Shown: positions 32,874-40,677 of the stretch, in pieces | Layout of the letters: each line of letters starts with the position of its first letter | Numbering within the stretch: the first letter of the stretch is position 1 | Assembly: GCA_023436775.1 (NCBI GenBank) | Contig: JAEZHW010000033.1 | Location: forward strand, 1 to 50,056 | Length of the DNA stretch: 50,056 nucleotides | Direction: 5' to 3' | DNA from: Actinomycetes bacterium | GTDB taxonomy: Bacteria; Actinomycetota; Actinomycetes; Actinomycetales; Microbacteriaceae | Program-made: the position numbers and the translations under genes | The notes under the pieces: generated by a model | What the model saw: the letters and a program-made list of their open reading frames with translations, nothing else | What the model was told of the DNA's origin: nothing | The model's database searches: none

Positions 32874-33980
32874 ATGAGCCATGACGCTGCCCAGTCGCCG
32901 ATTCCGCTCGATCTGAGTACCGGATCGGTGGACCTGACGCGGCAGTTGGTCGATATCGCATCGGTGTCCGGGGATGAACGTGCCATCGCTGACGCGATCG
33001 AGGCGACGCTCAAGGGCCTCGCACACCTGACGCTGCACCGAGATGGTGACGCGATCGTGGCCCGCACGAATCTGGGACGGGACCGGCGGGTGATCATCGC
33101 CGGCCACCTCGACACGGTCCCGATCGTCAGTAATGTCCCGGGCTGGTTCAGCACCCAGGACGGGGTTGAGACCCTGTGGGGTCGCGGCACGGTGGATATG
33201 AAGGCTGGGGTCGCGGTGCAGCTGCTGCTGGCGGCTGAACTCACCGCGCCGGTCGTGGACGTGACCTGGGTCTGGTACGACCACGAGGAGGTCGCCTCGG
33301 ACCTGAATGGCCTCGGCCGACTGGCCGCGAACGCGCCGGAATTGCTCGAGGGCGACTTCGCGATCCTGGGCGAGCCCACCGCGGGTGAGATTGAGGGTGG
33401 CTGCAACGGTACGGTCCGCGTGGAGGTGCGCACCAGTGGCGTGCGCGCCCACTCGGCCAGGTCGTGGATGGGCCAGAACGCTATCCATGCGGTCGCGCCG
33501 ATTCTGCAGAAGCTTGCCGACTTCCAGGCCCAGGAGGTCGAGGTCGAGGGGCTGGTCTACCGGGAAGGACTGAACGCCGTCGGCATTAGTGGCGGCGTTG
33601 CCGGCAATGTGATCCCGGACGAGTGTGTGGTGACGGTGAATTACCGGTTCGCCCCGGACAAGACCGCTGGCGAGGCGATTGCCTGGCTGGAGGAGTTCTT
33701 CCGCGGCTATCAGGTGACGGTGACCGATCGCTCGGACGGTGCTCGCCCCGGACTGGATGCCCCGCTGGCACAGGCCTTCCTGGCGGCGGTCGGGGCAGAG
33801 GCCAAGCCCAAGTACGGCTGGACTGATGTGGCGCGCTTCTCGGCGCTCGGGATTCCTGCGGTGAACTATGGCCCGGGCGACCCCTCGCTGGCGCACCGAG
33901 ACGATGAGCATGTGCCGACCGAGCAGATCACCCGCGTAGAGCACGGGCTACGCGCCTGGCTGAGCGGTCGAGCGGGCTGA
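32874..33980 (+). CDS. dapE: Succinyl-diaminopimelate desuccinylase DapE
   Basis: A 368-aa M20-family zinc hydrolase that removes succinate from N-succinyl-LL-diaminopimelate, following DapC. Metal-site motifs: GHLDTVP (about 75-81), WGRGTVDMKAGVAV (about 102-115), the catalytic glutamates in YDHEEVASD (about 133-141), and a final His in SLAHRDDEHVP. ATG 32874 is preferred; the frame is open upstream but overlaps the dapD start region. TACACT just upstream could be its -10 box. With dapC and dapD it completes most of the succinylase branch in this window. Confidence 0.94.
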   Translation: MSHDAAQSPIPLDLSTGSVDLTRQLVDIASVSGDERAIADAIEATLKGLAHLTLHRDGDAIVARTNLGRDRRVIIAGHLDTVPIVSNVPGWFSTQDGVETLWGRGTVDMKAGVAVQLLLAAELTAPVVDVTWVWYDHEEVASDLNGLGRLAANAPELLEGDFAILGEPTAGEIEGGCNGTVRVEVRTSGVRAHSARSWMGQNAIHAVAPILQKLADFQAQEVEVEGLVYREGLNAVGISGGVAGNVIPDECVVTVNYRFAPDKTAGEAIAWLEEFFRGYQVTVTDRSDGARPGLDAPLAQAFLAAVGAEAKPKYGWTDVARFSALGIPAVNYGPGDPSLAHRDDEHVPTEQITRVEHGLRAWLSGRAG

Positions 33981-34020
33981 GCCGCTCCCGAGTACCAGAG
34001 GCGCGATCTGTTTCGCTAGC

Positions 34021-34044
34021 GGCCGAAATTTGGCCATTTCGGCC
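34021..34044 (+). terminator. Hairpin downstream of dapE
   Basis: GGCCGAAAT (34021-34029) and ATTTCGGCC (34036-34044) are perfect 9-bp arms with a 6-nt loop, 40 bp after the dapE stop. It is a likely terminator. Confidence 0.6.
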
Positions 34045-34062
34045 TGATTTCTGGCAACCCCT

Positions 34063-34092
34063 TTGCTCGAATCCGGTCTCATCCCGGATAAT
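34063..34092 (+). promoter_or_regulatory. Sigma-70-like promoter of the DUF3117 gene
   Basis: TTGCTC (34063-34068), an 18-bp spacer and GATAAT (34087-34092) resemble -35 and -10 boxes, 30 bp before the DUF3117 start codon. This was judged by eye only. Confidence 0.5.
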
Positions 34093-34122
34093 GGATGGTG
34101 CATTGCCAGAAAGGACTCCAGA

Positions 34123-34290
34123 ATGGCTGCGCAGAAGCCCCGGGCCGGCGACGGCCCCACCGAGGTCGTCCGTGAAGGTCGACTGATTGTTGTCCGCGTC
34201 CCCGTCGAAGGCGGTGGTCGCATGGTTGTTTCGATGAACGACCAGGAAGCAACCGAGCTGTACGAAGCGCTCGCTGCGGTCGTCGGCTAG
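34123..34290 (+). CDS. DUF3117 family small protein
   Basis: A 55-aa protein conserved in actinobacteria. It begins MAAQKPRAGDGPTEVVREGR and continues with VRVPVEGGGRMVVSMNDQEA, the DUF3117 pattern, over its full normal length. Function unknown. ATG 34123 has AGAAAGGA upstream and its own promoter-like boxes. A 14-bp hairpin terminates it. Being so short and conserved, it is easily missed by automated calling. Confidence 0.9.
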   Translation: MAAQKPRAGDGPTEVVREGRLIVVRVPVEGGGRMVVSMNDQEATELYEALAAVVG

Positions 34291-34356
34291 GACTGACGAC
34301 CCCATACCGCCGGCGGGCGGGATGTGCGACCCTCAGTCCACATCTGATGGTTCTTT

Positions 34357-34390
34357 CGAACGCGTGACCGTTCCACCGGTCACGCGTTCG
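34357..34390. terminator. Bidirectional terminator, DUF3117/O-methyltransferase
   Basis: CGAACGCGTGACCG (34357-34370) and CGGTCACGCGTTCG (34377-34390) form a perfect 14-bp stem with a 6-nt loop between convergent genes. Confidence 0.85.
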
Positions 34391-34405
34391 TTCGTTCCGG
34401 CTGCC

Positions 34406-35035
34406 TTAGGCGGTTCGCACGAGCTGGAGCGTGCCGGTGCCGGCGCCGAGCAGCGCGTGCAGCACATCGTCGCGGCCGCTGAGACTGGCCAACAGGCTGC
34501 GCAGCTCCACGGTGCCGGGGTCGCGCTTGGCTGGGTCGGCGAGGCGTCCGCCAGCCAAGACGTGCTGCACCAGCACCACGCCGCCAGGGCGAACCAGACG
34601 CAAGCCGAGGTCGACATGGGCCAGGACCGTGCGCGCCTCAACCTCCAGCATGACCAGGTCGTAGCTGCTCTCATTCATGCGCGGCAGCACATCGAGGGAG
34701 CGGCCACTGATGAGACGCAGTTGCTGCGAACTCACGCCCGAGGCAGCCAACGTTTCCCGAGCGAGTTGCTGGTGTTCGCCATCTAGGTCGATGGAGGTGA
34801 GATTTGCCTGCGGAGCACCACGGAACAGCCAGAGCGCGCTCAGACCAGTGCCGGTGCCGACCTCGATCGCCTGACGGACGCCGCTGGCGGCGGCAAGCGC
34901 TGCAAGTTGGCTGCCCTGGGCGGGGGAGATCGCCGGAATACCGAGTTCGGCGGCGCGCTCGCGGGCCAGTTCCATCGCGTCGGTTTCGGTGACGTGATCC
35001 TCGGTGAACTTCCAATTCGTCTCGACGAACGACAC
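34406..35035 (-). CDS. Class I SAM-dependent O-methyltransferase
   Basis: A 209-aa cytosolic enzyme of the catechol/caffeoyl-CoA O-methyltransferase kind. The SAM site is AIEVGTGTGLSALWLF (about 60-75) with SIDLDGEHQQLARETL as the acidic-loop strand, and YDLVMLEV as motif for the metal-linked Asp region (here E replaces the common D after the hydrophobic run). The GTG 35035 start has AGGAG 4 nt upstream and removes a long non-homologous extension. It is divergent from tatB across 69 bp. The substrate is unknown. Confidence 0.88.
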   Translation of the reverse strand: MSFVETNWKFTEDHVTETDAMELARERAAELGIPAISPAQGSQLAALAAASGVRQAIEVGTGTGLSALWLFRGAPQANLTSIDLDGEHQQLARETLAASGVSSQQLRLISGRSLDVLPRMNESSYDLVMLEVEARTVLAHVDLGLRLVRPGGVVLVQHVLAGGRLADPAKRDPGTVELRSLLASLSGRDDVLHALLGAGTGTLQLVRTA

Positions 35036-35104
35036 GATGCTCCTTTCAGCCTGAGTCCAGGGTAGCGGCCAGTTGGCATACCGAGCGGCGCTAGGCTGGA
35101 GATT

Positions 35105-35455
35105 GTGGGTCTGACCTTCGAAAAGTTGCTGGTGATCTTGGTGATCGCCGTCATCATCGTGGGTCCAGACCGGCTGCCGCAGGTCGCGCGCACCCTGGGA
35201 CAGTGGTCCAGGCGCCTGCGCGAATTCGTGGGTGATGCCAAGTCCAAGTTGCAGGACGAACTCGGTGACGAATTCAAGGATGCCGACTGGCGCAGCCTCG
35301 ACCCGCGCCAATACGACCCGCGACGGATCATCCGGGAGGCACTTCTCGACGAGGCGCCGAGCGGATCGGGGGCTGGCCAGATCGCGGCCGGTCCGAACGT
35401 TGGCGCGCTGCTGGAGCCGGGCGAACTGCCGCCCTTCGATGTCGAAGCGACCTAG
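35105..35455 (+). CDS. tatB: Sec-independent translocase subunit TatB
   Basis: A 116-aa membrane protein of the twin-arginine translocase. It has one N-terminal helix (MGLTFEKLLVILVIAVIIVG) with the conserved GPDRLPQ after it, then an amphipathic helix (ARTLGQWSRRLREFVGDAKS) and a disordered acidic tail. TatB with TatC binds the signal peptides of folded exported proteins. The location is the cytoplasmic membrane. The start is GTG 35105. Isolated tatB far from tatAC is normal in actinobacteria. Confidence 0.92.
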   Translation: MGLTFEKLLVILVIAVIIVGPDRLPQVARTLGQWSRRLREFVGDAKSKLQDELGDEFKDADWRSLDPRQYDPRRIIREALLDEAPSGSGAGQIAAGPNVGALLEPGELPPFDVEAT

Positions 35456-35496
35456 GGCACGCGGTCTCGAGGACGGTGTGCGCAGCCCCGTTGCGG

Positions 35497-36129
35497 CTAC
35501 GGCTGAAGACGGGTCGCGATCCAGCGCCCCAGGTCGTCCTGCACATAGTGCAGGCGACGGTGCAGTCGGCTCGGCCGGCCATGCCAGAACTCGACCTCGT
35601 CCGGGATCAATCGGAACGCCGCCCACTGCGCCGGGCGCGGGATTGGGCCATCGGCGGTCGCGATCGCGTTGGCCTGCTCGGCGAGCTCTGCTTCGCTCCC
35701 CAGGGGCTGGCCGGTGGTGGCGGCGGTGGTGGCGGCTTGAGCAACGCGGGCACGGCCTGCCCACACGCTGTCCGACTCGGCATCGCTGAGATGCTCGATC
35801 CGTCCATGCAGCAGCAACTGTTGGATGGTCGGGCGCCAGTAGAAACTCAGCGAACCATAGGGGTTCTCGGCGATGTCTCGGGCCTTGCGGCTGGTGAGCG
35901 AGGAGCCGAAGATGGCGCCCTTATTGTCGATGGCTTTCACCGCGATGGCGCGACTGGTGACTCGACCCATTCCATCAGCGGTGGCCAAGGTGGCGGCGGC
36001 AGCCTCGAGGATCGGATGCTGAATCGCCGCATCGAGCCAGGCGGCAGCGAGCGGCAGCGGGTGCGCTGGCGGCTGGTCGAACTCCGGCATCGTTGGGCCG
36101 GAGTCGGCAGGCGGCGTCAGCGGGCGCAT
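35497..36129 (-). CDS. pdxH: Pyridoxamine 5'-phosphate oxidase family protein (PdxH-like)
   Basis: A 210-aa FMN-binding flavoprotein. FMN-site elements: GRVTSRAIAVKAIDNKGAIF, FGSSLTSRKARDIAENPYG and LSFYWRPTIQQLLLHGRIE. The substrate-side C-terminus (FWHGRPSRLHRRLHYVQDD ... IATRLQP) matches the PNPOx C-terminal dimerisation region. It probably makes pyridoxal 5'-phosphate, but relatives such as PhzG are similar, so the pdxH label is likely and not certain. It converges on tatB with a 41-bp gap. Confidence 0.8.
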   Translation of the reverse strand: MRPLTPPADSGPTMPEFDQPPAHPLPLAAAWLDAAIQHPILEAAAATLATADGMGRVTSRAIAVKAIDNKGAIFGSSLTSRKARDIAENPYGSLSFYWRPTIQQLLLHGRIEHLSDAESDSVWAGRARVAQAATTAATTGQPLGSEAELAEQANAIATADGPIPRPAQWAAFRLIPDEVEFWHGRPSRLHRRLHYVQDDLGRWIATRLQP

Positions 36130-36237
36130 GGGCCGGGGCTCCTTTAACAGCGGTATGGATGGAGCAGACAGCGTCGTCTCGCCCCTGCCTCTATCGTACC
36201 CCGCAGGGCTCGGGCAATGGACCGATGCTGGGCAGGG

Positions 36238-37377
36238 TTACCGAGGCTGCACGGGCAAGGCACGGCCGGCCAATCCGCGGCCGCTGCGCAGGATCCGGTC
36301 TAGAATGCTGCCAAATTCCAGCGAGGCGGGCGCGTCCGGATCGCTGATCACCAGCGGCGTGCCCACATCGCCACCCTCGCGCAGTGCCACGCTCAGCGGG
36401 ATCGAGCCGAGCAGCGGCACGGGCGTGCCCAGCGCCTCGCTGAGGCGGTCCGCGGTGGCCAGGCCGCCGCCGCTGCCAAACAGGGGCGACTCGGCCGGGC
36501 CACTCATCGTCTCAACCACGCCGATGACCCGTTGTCCGGTCTGTGCGGCGAGCTGGCCGGAGCGAATGGCCACATCGGCTGCGGCTGGCTGCGGGGTGGT
36601 GACCACGATCACTTCGGCAGCGGGCAGCAACTGCCCGGCAGAAATCGCCACGTCGCCAGTGCCCGGCGGCAGGTCGAGCAGCAGCAGATCCAAATCGCCG
36701 AAATAGACCTCGGTGAGGAACTGGTTCAGGGTCCGGTGCAGCATCGGTCCGCGCCAGGCCACCGGGGCGGCAGTCTCGAGGAACATGCCAATCGAGATTG
36801 CCTTTACGCCGAAGCCGACCGGCGGGACGATCAGATCATCGATTCGGGTCGGGCGCACGGGCCCTGCCGCGGAGGTGAGGCCCAGCAGGCCAGGAATCGA
36901 ATAGCCGTGCACATCGGCATCGATGACGCCGACCCGCAGGCCGCGAGCGGCCGCCATCGCGGCCAAGTTTGCCGTCACCGTGGACTTGCCGACGCCACCC
37001 TTGCCGCTGGTCACGGCGATGACGCGGGTCAGGGAGTCGGGGCCGAACGGGTTTTCGCGAACGGCGCGTCCGTCGCGCAGGCGTTCGGTCAGGGCGGCGC
37101 GCTGTGCTGGCGTCATCACGCCCAGGGTGACCTCGACCGAGGCCACACCAGGCACCGCGAGTGCGGCCTCCCGCGCCTCGCGCTCGATACGATCGGCGGC
37201 CGGGCAGCCGACGACGGTCAGGGTAATGGCGACCTGCGCGGCGCCGGCCTCGTCCACGCGGGCGTCGGCAACCATGTCGAGCTCGCCGATGGGGCGGCGC
37301 AGCTCTGGGTCGACGACCGCGCCGACGGCGGCGCGCAGGCGGTCAGCGATCGAGGCGGTGGAGGCTGGGTCGGACAC
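36238..37377 (-). CDS. mrp: Mrp/NBP35-type P-loop ATPase, Fe-S cluster carrier
   Basis: A 379-aa cytosolic protein. Residues about 1-90 are the MIP18/DUF59 domain (VGAVVDPELRRPIGELDMVA). Then comes the Mrp ATPase with Walker A VTSGKGGVGKSTVTANLA, DADVHGYSIPGLLG and LLDLPPGTGDVAISAGQLLP. It loads or carries Fe-S clusters. The CxxC seen in many NBP35 proteins after the ETMS loop is absent (ETMSGPAESPLFGSGGG), as I recall also for some actinobacterial members. GTG 37377 sits 1 bp before the upstream DUF1003 stop, so translation is coupled: MgtE_N-CBS - DUF1003 - Mrp. Confidence 0.9.
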   Translation of the reverse strand: MSDPASTASIADRLRAAVGAVVDPELRRPIGELDMVADARVDEAGAAQVAITLTVVGCPAADRIEREAREAALAVPGVASVEVTLGVMTPAQRAALTERLRDGRAVRENPFGPDSLTRVIAVTSGKGGVGKSTVTANLAAMAAARGLRVGVIDADVHGYSIPGLLGLTSAAGPVRPTRIDDLIVPPVGFGVKAISIGMFLETAAPVAWRGPMLHRTLNQFLTEVYFGDLDLLLLDLPPGTGDVAISAGQLLPAAEVIVVTTPQPAAADVAIRSGQLAAQTGQRVIGVVETMSGPAESPLFGSGGGLATADRLSEALGTPVPLLGSIPLSVALREGGDVGTPLVISDPDAPASLEFGSILDRILRSGRGLAGRALPVQPR

Positions 37378-37378
37378 G

Positions 37379-37915
37379 TTACGCCCGGCCGCCCGTCGCC
37401 TCGTCCTCACCGTCATTGGCCTCAGCCTCCAACTCTTCGAGCAGGGCCCGCAGTTCGGCCTTGAGGAAGTCCTTGGTGGCCAGTTCCTTCATGGCCAGGC
37501 GCAGTGCAGCGACCTCGCGCGCCAGGTACTCAGTGTCGGCGAGTTGGCGCTCGGCGCGCTGGCGGTCCTGCTCCATCGAGACGCGGTCCCGGTCATCCTG
37601 CCGGTTCTGGGCCAACAGGATGAGCGGGGCCGCGTATGAGGCCTGCAGCGACAGTGCCAGCGTGAGCGCGGTGAAGCCGAGGGCGGCCGAGTCGAAGCGC
37701 CACGCCTCTGGGGCGAGGGTGTTCCACAGCAGCCAGCCGGCACAGACCAGGGTCAGGCCGACCAGGAACCAGGGCGTGCCCATGGCTCGGGCGATGAGCT
37801 CGGTGGCGCGCCCGAAGCGGTCGCTGTCCACCGTGTTGCGCATGGCGTTGCGCTGGCCCTTGGGGACATTCAGCCCCTGATCGCGGGCGACACCGAAGAA
37901 CTTCGTGCGCTTCAT
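37379..37915 (-). CDS. DUF1003 membrane protein
   Basis: A 178-aa inner-membrane protein with two helices (PWFLVGLTLVCAGWLLWN and LGFTALTLALSLQASYAAPL) followed by the DUF1003 landmark LILLAQNRQDDRDRV and a C-terminal coiled coil (about 110-165). Function unknown; some relatives are linked to metal or stress responses. ATG 37915 overlaps the stop of the MgtE_N-CBS gene (ATGA), and its own stop nearly touches mrp. It is the middle of a tight three-gene operon. Confidence 0.9.
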   Translation of the reverse strand: MKRTKFFGVARDQGLNVPKGQRNAMRNTVDSDRFGRATELIARAMGTPWFLVGLTLVCAGWLLWNTLAPEAWRFDSAALGFTALTLALSLQASYAAPLILLAQNRQDDRDRVSMEQDRQRAERQLADTEYLAREVAALRLAMKELATKDFLKAELRALLEELEAEANDGEDEATGGRA

Positions 37916-39159
37916 TCGTCATCACCCGCCTCGTGGCTGCGCCAGTCGTCCGGCAGCAGGCGGTCGAGGGCGTCATCAACGGTGACCACACCGAGCAGGC
38001 GCTGGTTCTGGTCCACCACCGGCACCGACACCAGGTCATAACTCGCCAGCGTGCGGATCACCTCGGCCGCAGGCGTCGTCACCTGCATCGGCTCCACGCT
38101 GGAGTCCACCAGCGTGCCCAGCCGTTCGTGCGGGGGATGGCGCAGCAGGCGCTGGAAGTGCACCAGGCCGAGGAAGCGGCCGGTCGGTGCCTCATACGGC
38201 GGCAGGGTGACGCAGACGACGGCGGCGAGGGCCGGGTGCACCTCGCGGCGGCGAATCATGGCCAGCGCTTCGGCGACGGTGGTCTCGCTGGAGACGATCA
38301 CCGGCTCGGTGGTCATCATGCCACCGGCGGTGTCGGGTCCGTAGCTCAGCAGCAGGCGGACGTCTTCGGCCTCTTCCGGTTCCATGAGTTCGAGCAGCGT
38401 CTCACCGCGCTCCTCATCCATCGAGGCGATCAGGTCGGCCGCGTCGTCCGGGTCCATCTTGTCCAGCACATCGGCCGCGCGATTGTCGTCGAGCTTGGCC
38501 AGCAGGTCGACCTGCTCGTTCTCGGGCAATTCCTCGAGCACATCGGCGAGGCGCTCGTCGGGCAGTTCCTCGGCGACTTCGATACGGCGCTGCTCCGGCA
38601 GGTCCAGGATCGCGTTGGCGAGGTCGGCGGGCAGCAGCTCGCTCATCGAGGCGATGAGTTGGGTCGCGGACTGGCTCTCGTCACCGGCATCGAGTTCCAC
38701 GATCTTGTCCCAGGGAGCGTAGAGCGTGGCGCCGCGGCTGAACGGGCTCGGGCCCGTGCGCGGGCGGCGCAGGTAGAGCTGGCTGATTTCCCAGTCACCG
38801 GCCGCGGTCGGTGACAGGGCTGCATCCTCGATGGTGGCGGTGCCGGAGTTGTCGGCGAGTTGCACGTTGCGACCGATGAGTTCGGCGATGACCCGCACCT
38901 CACCGCCTCGCTGCTGGAATCGGCGCATGTTGATCAAACCGGTGGTGATTACCTGGCCACCAGCGATGGAGGTCACCCGGCTGATCGGCAGGAAGACGCG
39001 GCGCCGGCCCGGGATCTCGGTAATCAGACCGACCACGCGAGGCGGGTCCGATTTCCGGCGCACCACCAGGACGTCTCGAACCCGACCTACGCGGTCGCCG
39101 TAGGGGTCGAAGACGCTGCACCCGGCCAGGCGGGCGGCGAAAATCTTTGGCGCGCTCAC
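37912..39159 (-). CDS. PRC-barrel/MgtE_N/CBS regulatory protein without channel domain
   Basis: A 415-aa soluble protein. In order: two PRC-barrel-like segments (about 5-160; GCSVFDPYGDRVGRVRDVLV, DWEISQLYLRR), the MgtE N-terminal superhelix (about 175-275; the L-P-E/D-x-R-x-x-V-x-E-E-L repeats), and a CBS pair (about 280-405; GGMMTTEPVIVSSETTVAEA; VVDQNQRLLGVVTVDDALD). The MgtE channel helices are missing, so it is not a Mg2+ channel itself. It may sense Mg2+ or nucleotides and act on a partner, possibly DUF1003 in the same operon. GTG 39159. Confidence 0.9.
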   Translation of the reverse strand: MSAPKIFAARLAGCSVFDPYGDRVGRVRDVLVVRRKSDPPRVVGLITEIPGRRRVFLPISRVTSIAGGQVITTGLINMRRFQQRGGEVRVIAELIGRNVQLADNSGTATIEDAALSPTAAGDWEISQLYLRRPRTGPSPFSRGATLYAPWDKIVELDAGDESQSATQLIASMSELLPADLANAILDLPEQRRIEVAEELPDERLADVLEELPENEQVDLLAKLDDNRAADVLDKMDPDDAADLIASMDEERGETLLELMEPEEAEDVRLLLSYGPDTAGGMMTTEPVIVSSETTVAEALAMIRRREVHPALAAVVCVTLPPYEAPTGRFLGLVHFQRLLRHPPHERLGTLVDSSVEPMQVTTPAAEVIRTLASYDLVSVPVVDQNQRLLGVVTVDDALDRLLPDDWRSHEAGDDE

Positions 39160-39207
39160 AGGACTACCTTAGGCGTGACCCTGCGAAGGATGGGAGAATG
39201 GGCAGCA

Positions 39208-39777
39208 ATGTCGAACGCAACGCCTTCTCGCCCCGACCGCCGACCCGCCGTGGAACTGCCTTCGGGCGTGGTTCTGCGCTCCTACGAGCAATACCGCAAG
39301 GCCGAGGCGGCGGTGGAAGACTTGCTGCGCGCCGACCTGCCGCCGCGCTCAATCAGCATTATCGGCAACGACCTCAAAAGCGTGGAGCGCGTTGCCGGCC
39401 GCCGCAGCTACGGCAAGGCCGCACTCAACGGTGCGATGCTCGGTGCCTGGCTCGGCCTCTTCGTGGGTGGCATGCAGTTCCTCACCGCCAGCGAGGCGCA
39501 GCAGATGCAGGCCAACGCCACCAGCATGGCTGCGATCCTGCTGTTCGCTGCCGGCGTCGGCATGATCATCGGTGTGGTCATGTTCGCGCTGAACCGGAGT
39601 GCTCGCAGCTTCGGCTCGACCAGCTACTTCGTGGCTGGCAGCTATGACCTCGTCGTCGACCCGCAGCACGCGGCAAAGGCGCGCTCCGTGCTCGGCATCG
39701 CCATCACCGGCGGCGCGGTCCCGCCGCCGCCGGCCCAGCCGTCGACGACCGCTTCGGACGAGTCGCCGCAGGCGTAG
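39208..39777 (+). CDS. General stress protein 17M-like membrane protein
   Basis: A 189-aa protein with an N-terminal YflT/17M-like region (VVLRSYEQYRKAEAAVEDLL; SISIIGNDLKSVERV), a central hydrophobic hairpin (GAMLGAWLGLFVGGM and AAILLFAAGVGMIIGVVMFA, about 80-135), and a short Pro-rich tail. Similar genes often sit by MgtE_N-CBS genes in actinobacteria. ATG 39208 is used; ATG 39190 is possible. It is divergent from the MgtE_N-CBS gene with 48 bp between, so shared regulation is plausible. Confidence 0.8.
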   Translation: MSNATPSRPDRRPAVELPSGVVLRSYEQYRKAEAAVEDLLRADLPPRSISIIGNDLKSVERVAGRRSYGKAALNGAMLGAWLGLFVGGMQFLTASEAQQMQANATSMAAILLFAAGVGMIIGVVMFALNRSARSFGSTSYFVAGSYDLVVDPQHAAKARSVLGIAITGGAVPPPPAQPSTTASDESPQA

Positions 39778-39860
39778 GCCCGTCTTTCGGCCGTGCCGGA
39801 ACGTGCCCGTGTTCCGGCTAGGTGATACTCCGCTGTTGAGACTGGCTCAACCGTGGCACG

Positions 39861-40658
39861 ATGCAGATCATGGGGTGGGATACAACAGCAGAACGTCATG
39901 ATCTGACGGTGAACCGGGCTGGGGACGCGCTGATTGCTCAGTGCATGGCAGAGCAGCAAGGACATTCACCGCGTGGCGTATTCCAGCGGGTACTTGGGAT
40001 CAGCCCTTGGAGCTCCCGCGCATATCCGTGGTATCTCGGGGTTGAAGGCGAGCGCCGTGTCGCTGAGCAGCTGACAAAATTGAGGGGTGACTGGTTGGTA
40101 CTGCATTCGGTACCAATCGGGAATCGCGGTTCCGATATTGACCACGTAGTGTTTGGTCCGCCTGGCCTCTTCGTGGTCAACACTAAGCGTCATGTTGGCA
40201 AGCGCATCAATGCCACGGAGCGCTCCTTGTTCATTGGAGGCACGCGCACCGACCACCTGCGCAATTCGCGCTATGAGGCAGAGCGCGTTCGGAAGTTGCT
40301 GGCGGCCGCGGGGCTAGGGTTCGTCCCTGTGTATCCGGTATTGGCGATTACTGGGGCTGATGAGGTTCGGGTTTCGCGTCGCCTACGCGATGTGACTGTC
40401 ATCAGAGGTCACGAAGTGCGACTGGCACTGCGACGAAGGCGTGCGCTGACAGCCGAGCAGATCGCCTACGTTGCGGACGACTTACGTCGACCGGAATTCT
40501 GGTCGCCTCGGCCGTTTCAGCATGTTGATGAAGCACTTCGGAATCAGTTTGAGGCGATCAAGCGCGAGCATCTGAGTGCTATGTGGGTCAGGATCGGCTG
40601 GGTGGCACTTGCATGTGTGGTGGCCTGTTCCGTCACCCTGCGTCTACTCGGAAAGTAA
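39861..40658 (+). CDS. NERD-domain nuclease-like protein with C-terminal membrane helix
   Basis: A 265-aa protein. The NERD domain spans about 58-170: GVEGERRVAEQLTKLRGDW, NRGSDIDHVVFGPPGLFVVN and TKRHVGK, matching the nuclease core (E, D, then E/QxK, here NTK). One C-terminal helix (WVRIGWVALACVVACSVTLRL) would tether it to the membrane. NERD proteins are predicted DNA-processing enzymes, many near mobile DNA. The base composition (clearly more A/T than its neighbours) and the position inside an otherwise conserved block suggest acquisition. ATG 39861 or 39870; no clear ribosome site. Confidence 0.85.
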   Translation: MQIMGWDTTAERHDLTVNRAGDALIAQCMAEQQGHSPRGVFQRVLGISPWSSRAYPWYLGVEGERRVAEQLTKLRGDWLVLHSVPIGNRGSDIDHVVFGPPGLFVVNTKRHVGKRINATERSLFIGGTRTDHLRNSRYEAERVRKLLAAAGLGFVPVYPVLAITGADEVRVSRRLRDVTVIRGHEVRLALRRRRALTAEQIAYVADDLRRPEFWSPRPFQHVDEALRNQFEAIKREHLSAMWVRIGWVALACVVACSVTLRLLGK

Positions 40659-40677
40659 CAGCGGCGCTCCGTACCTG

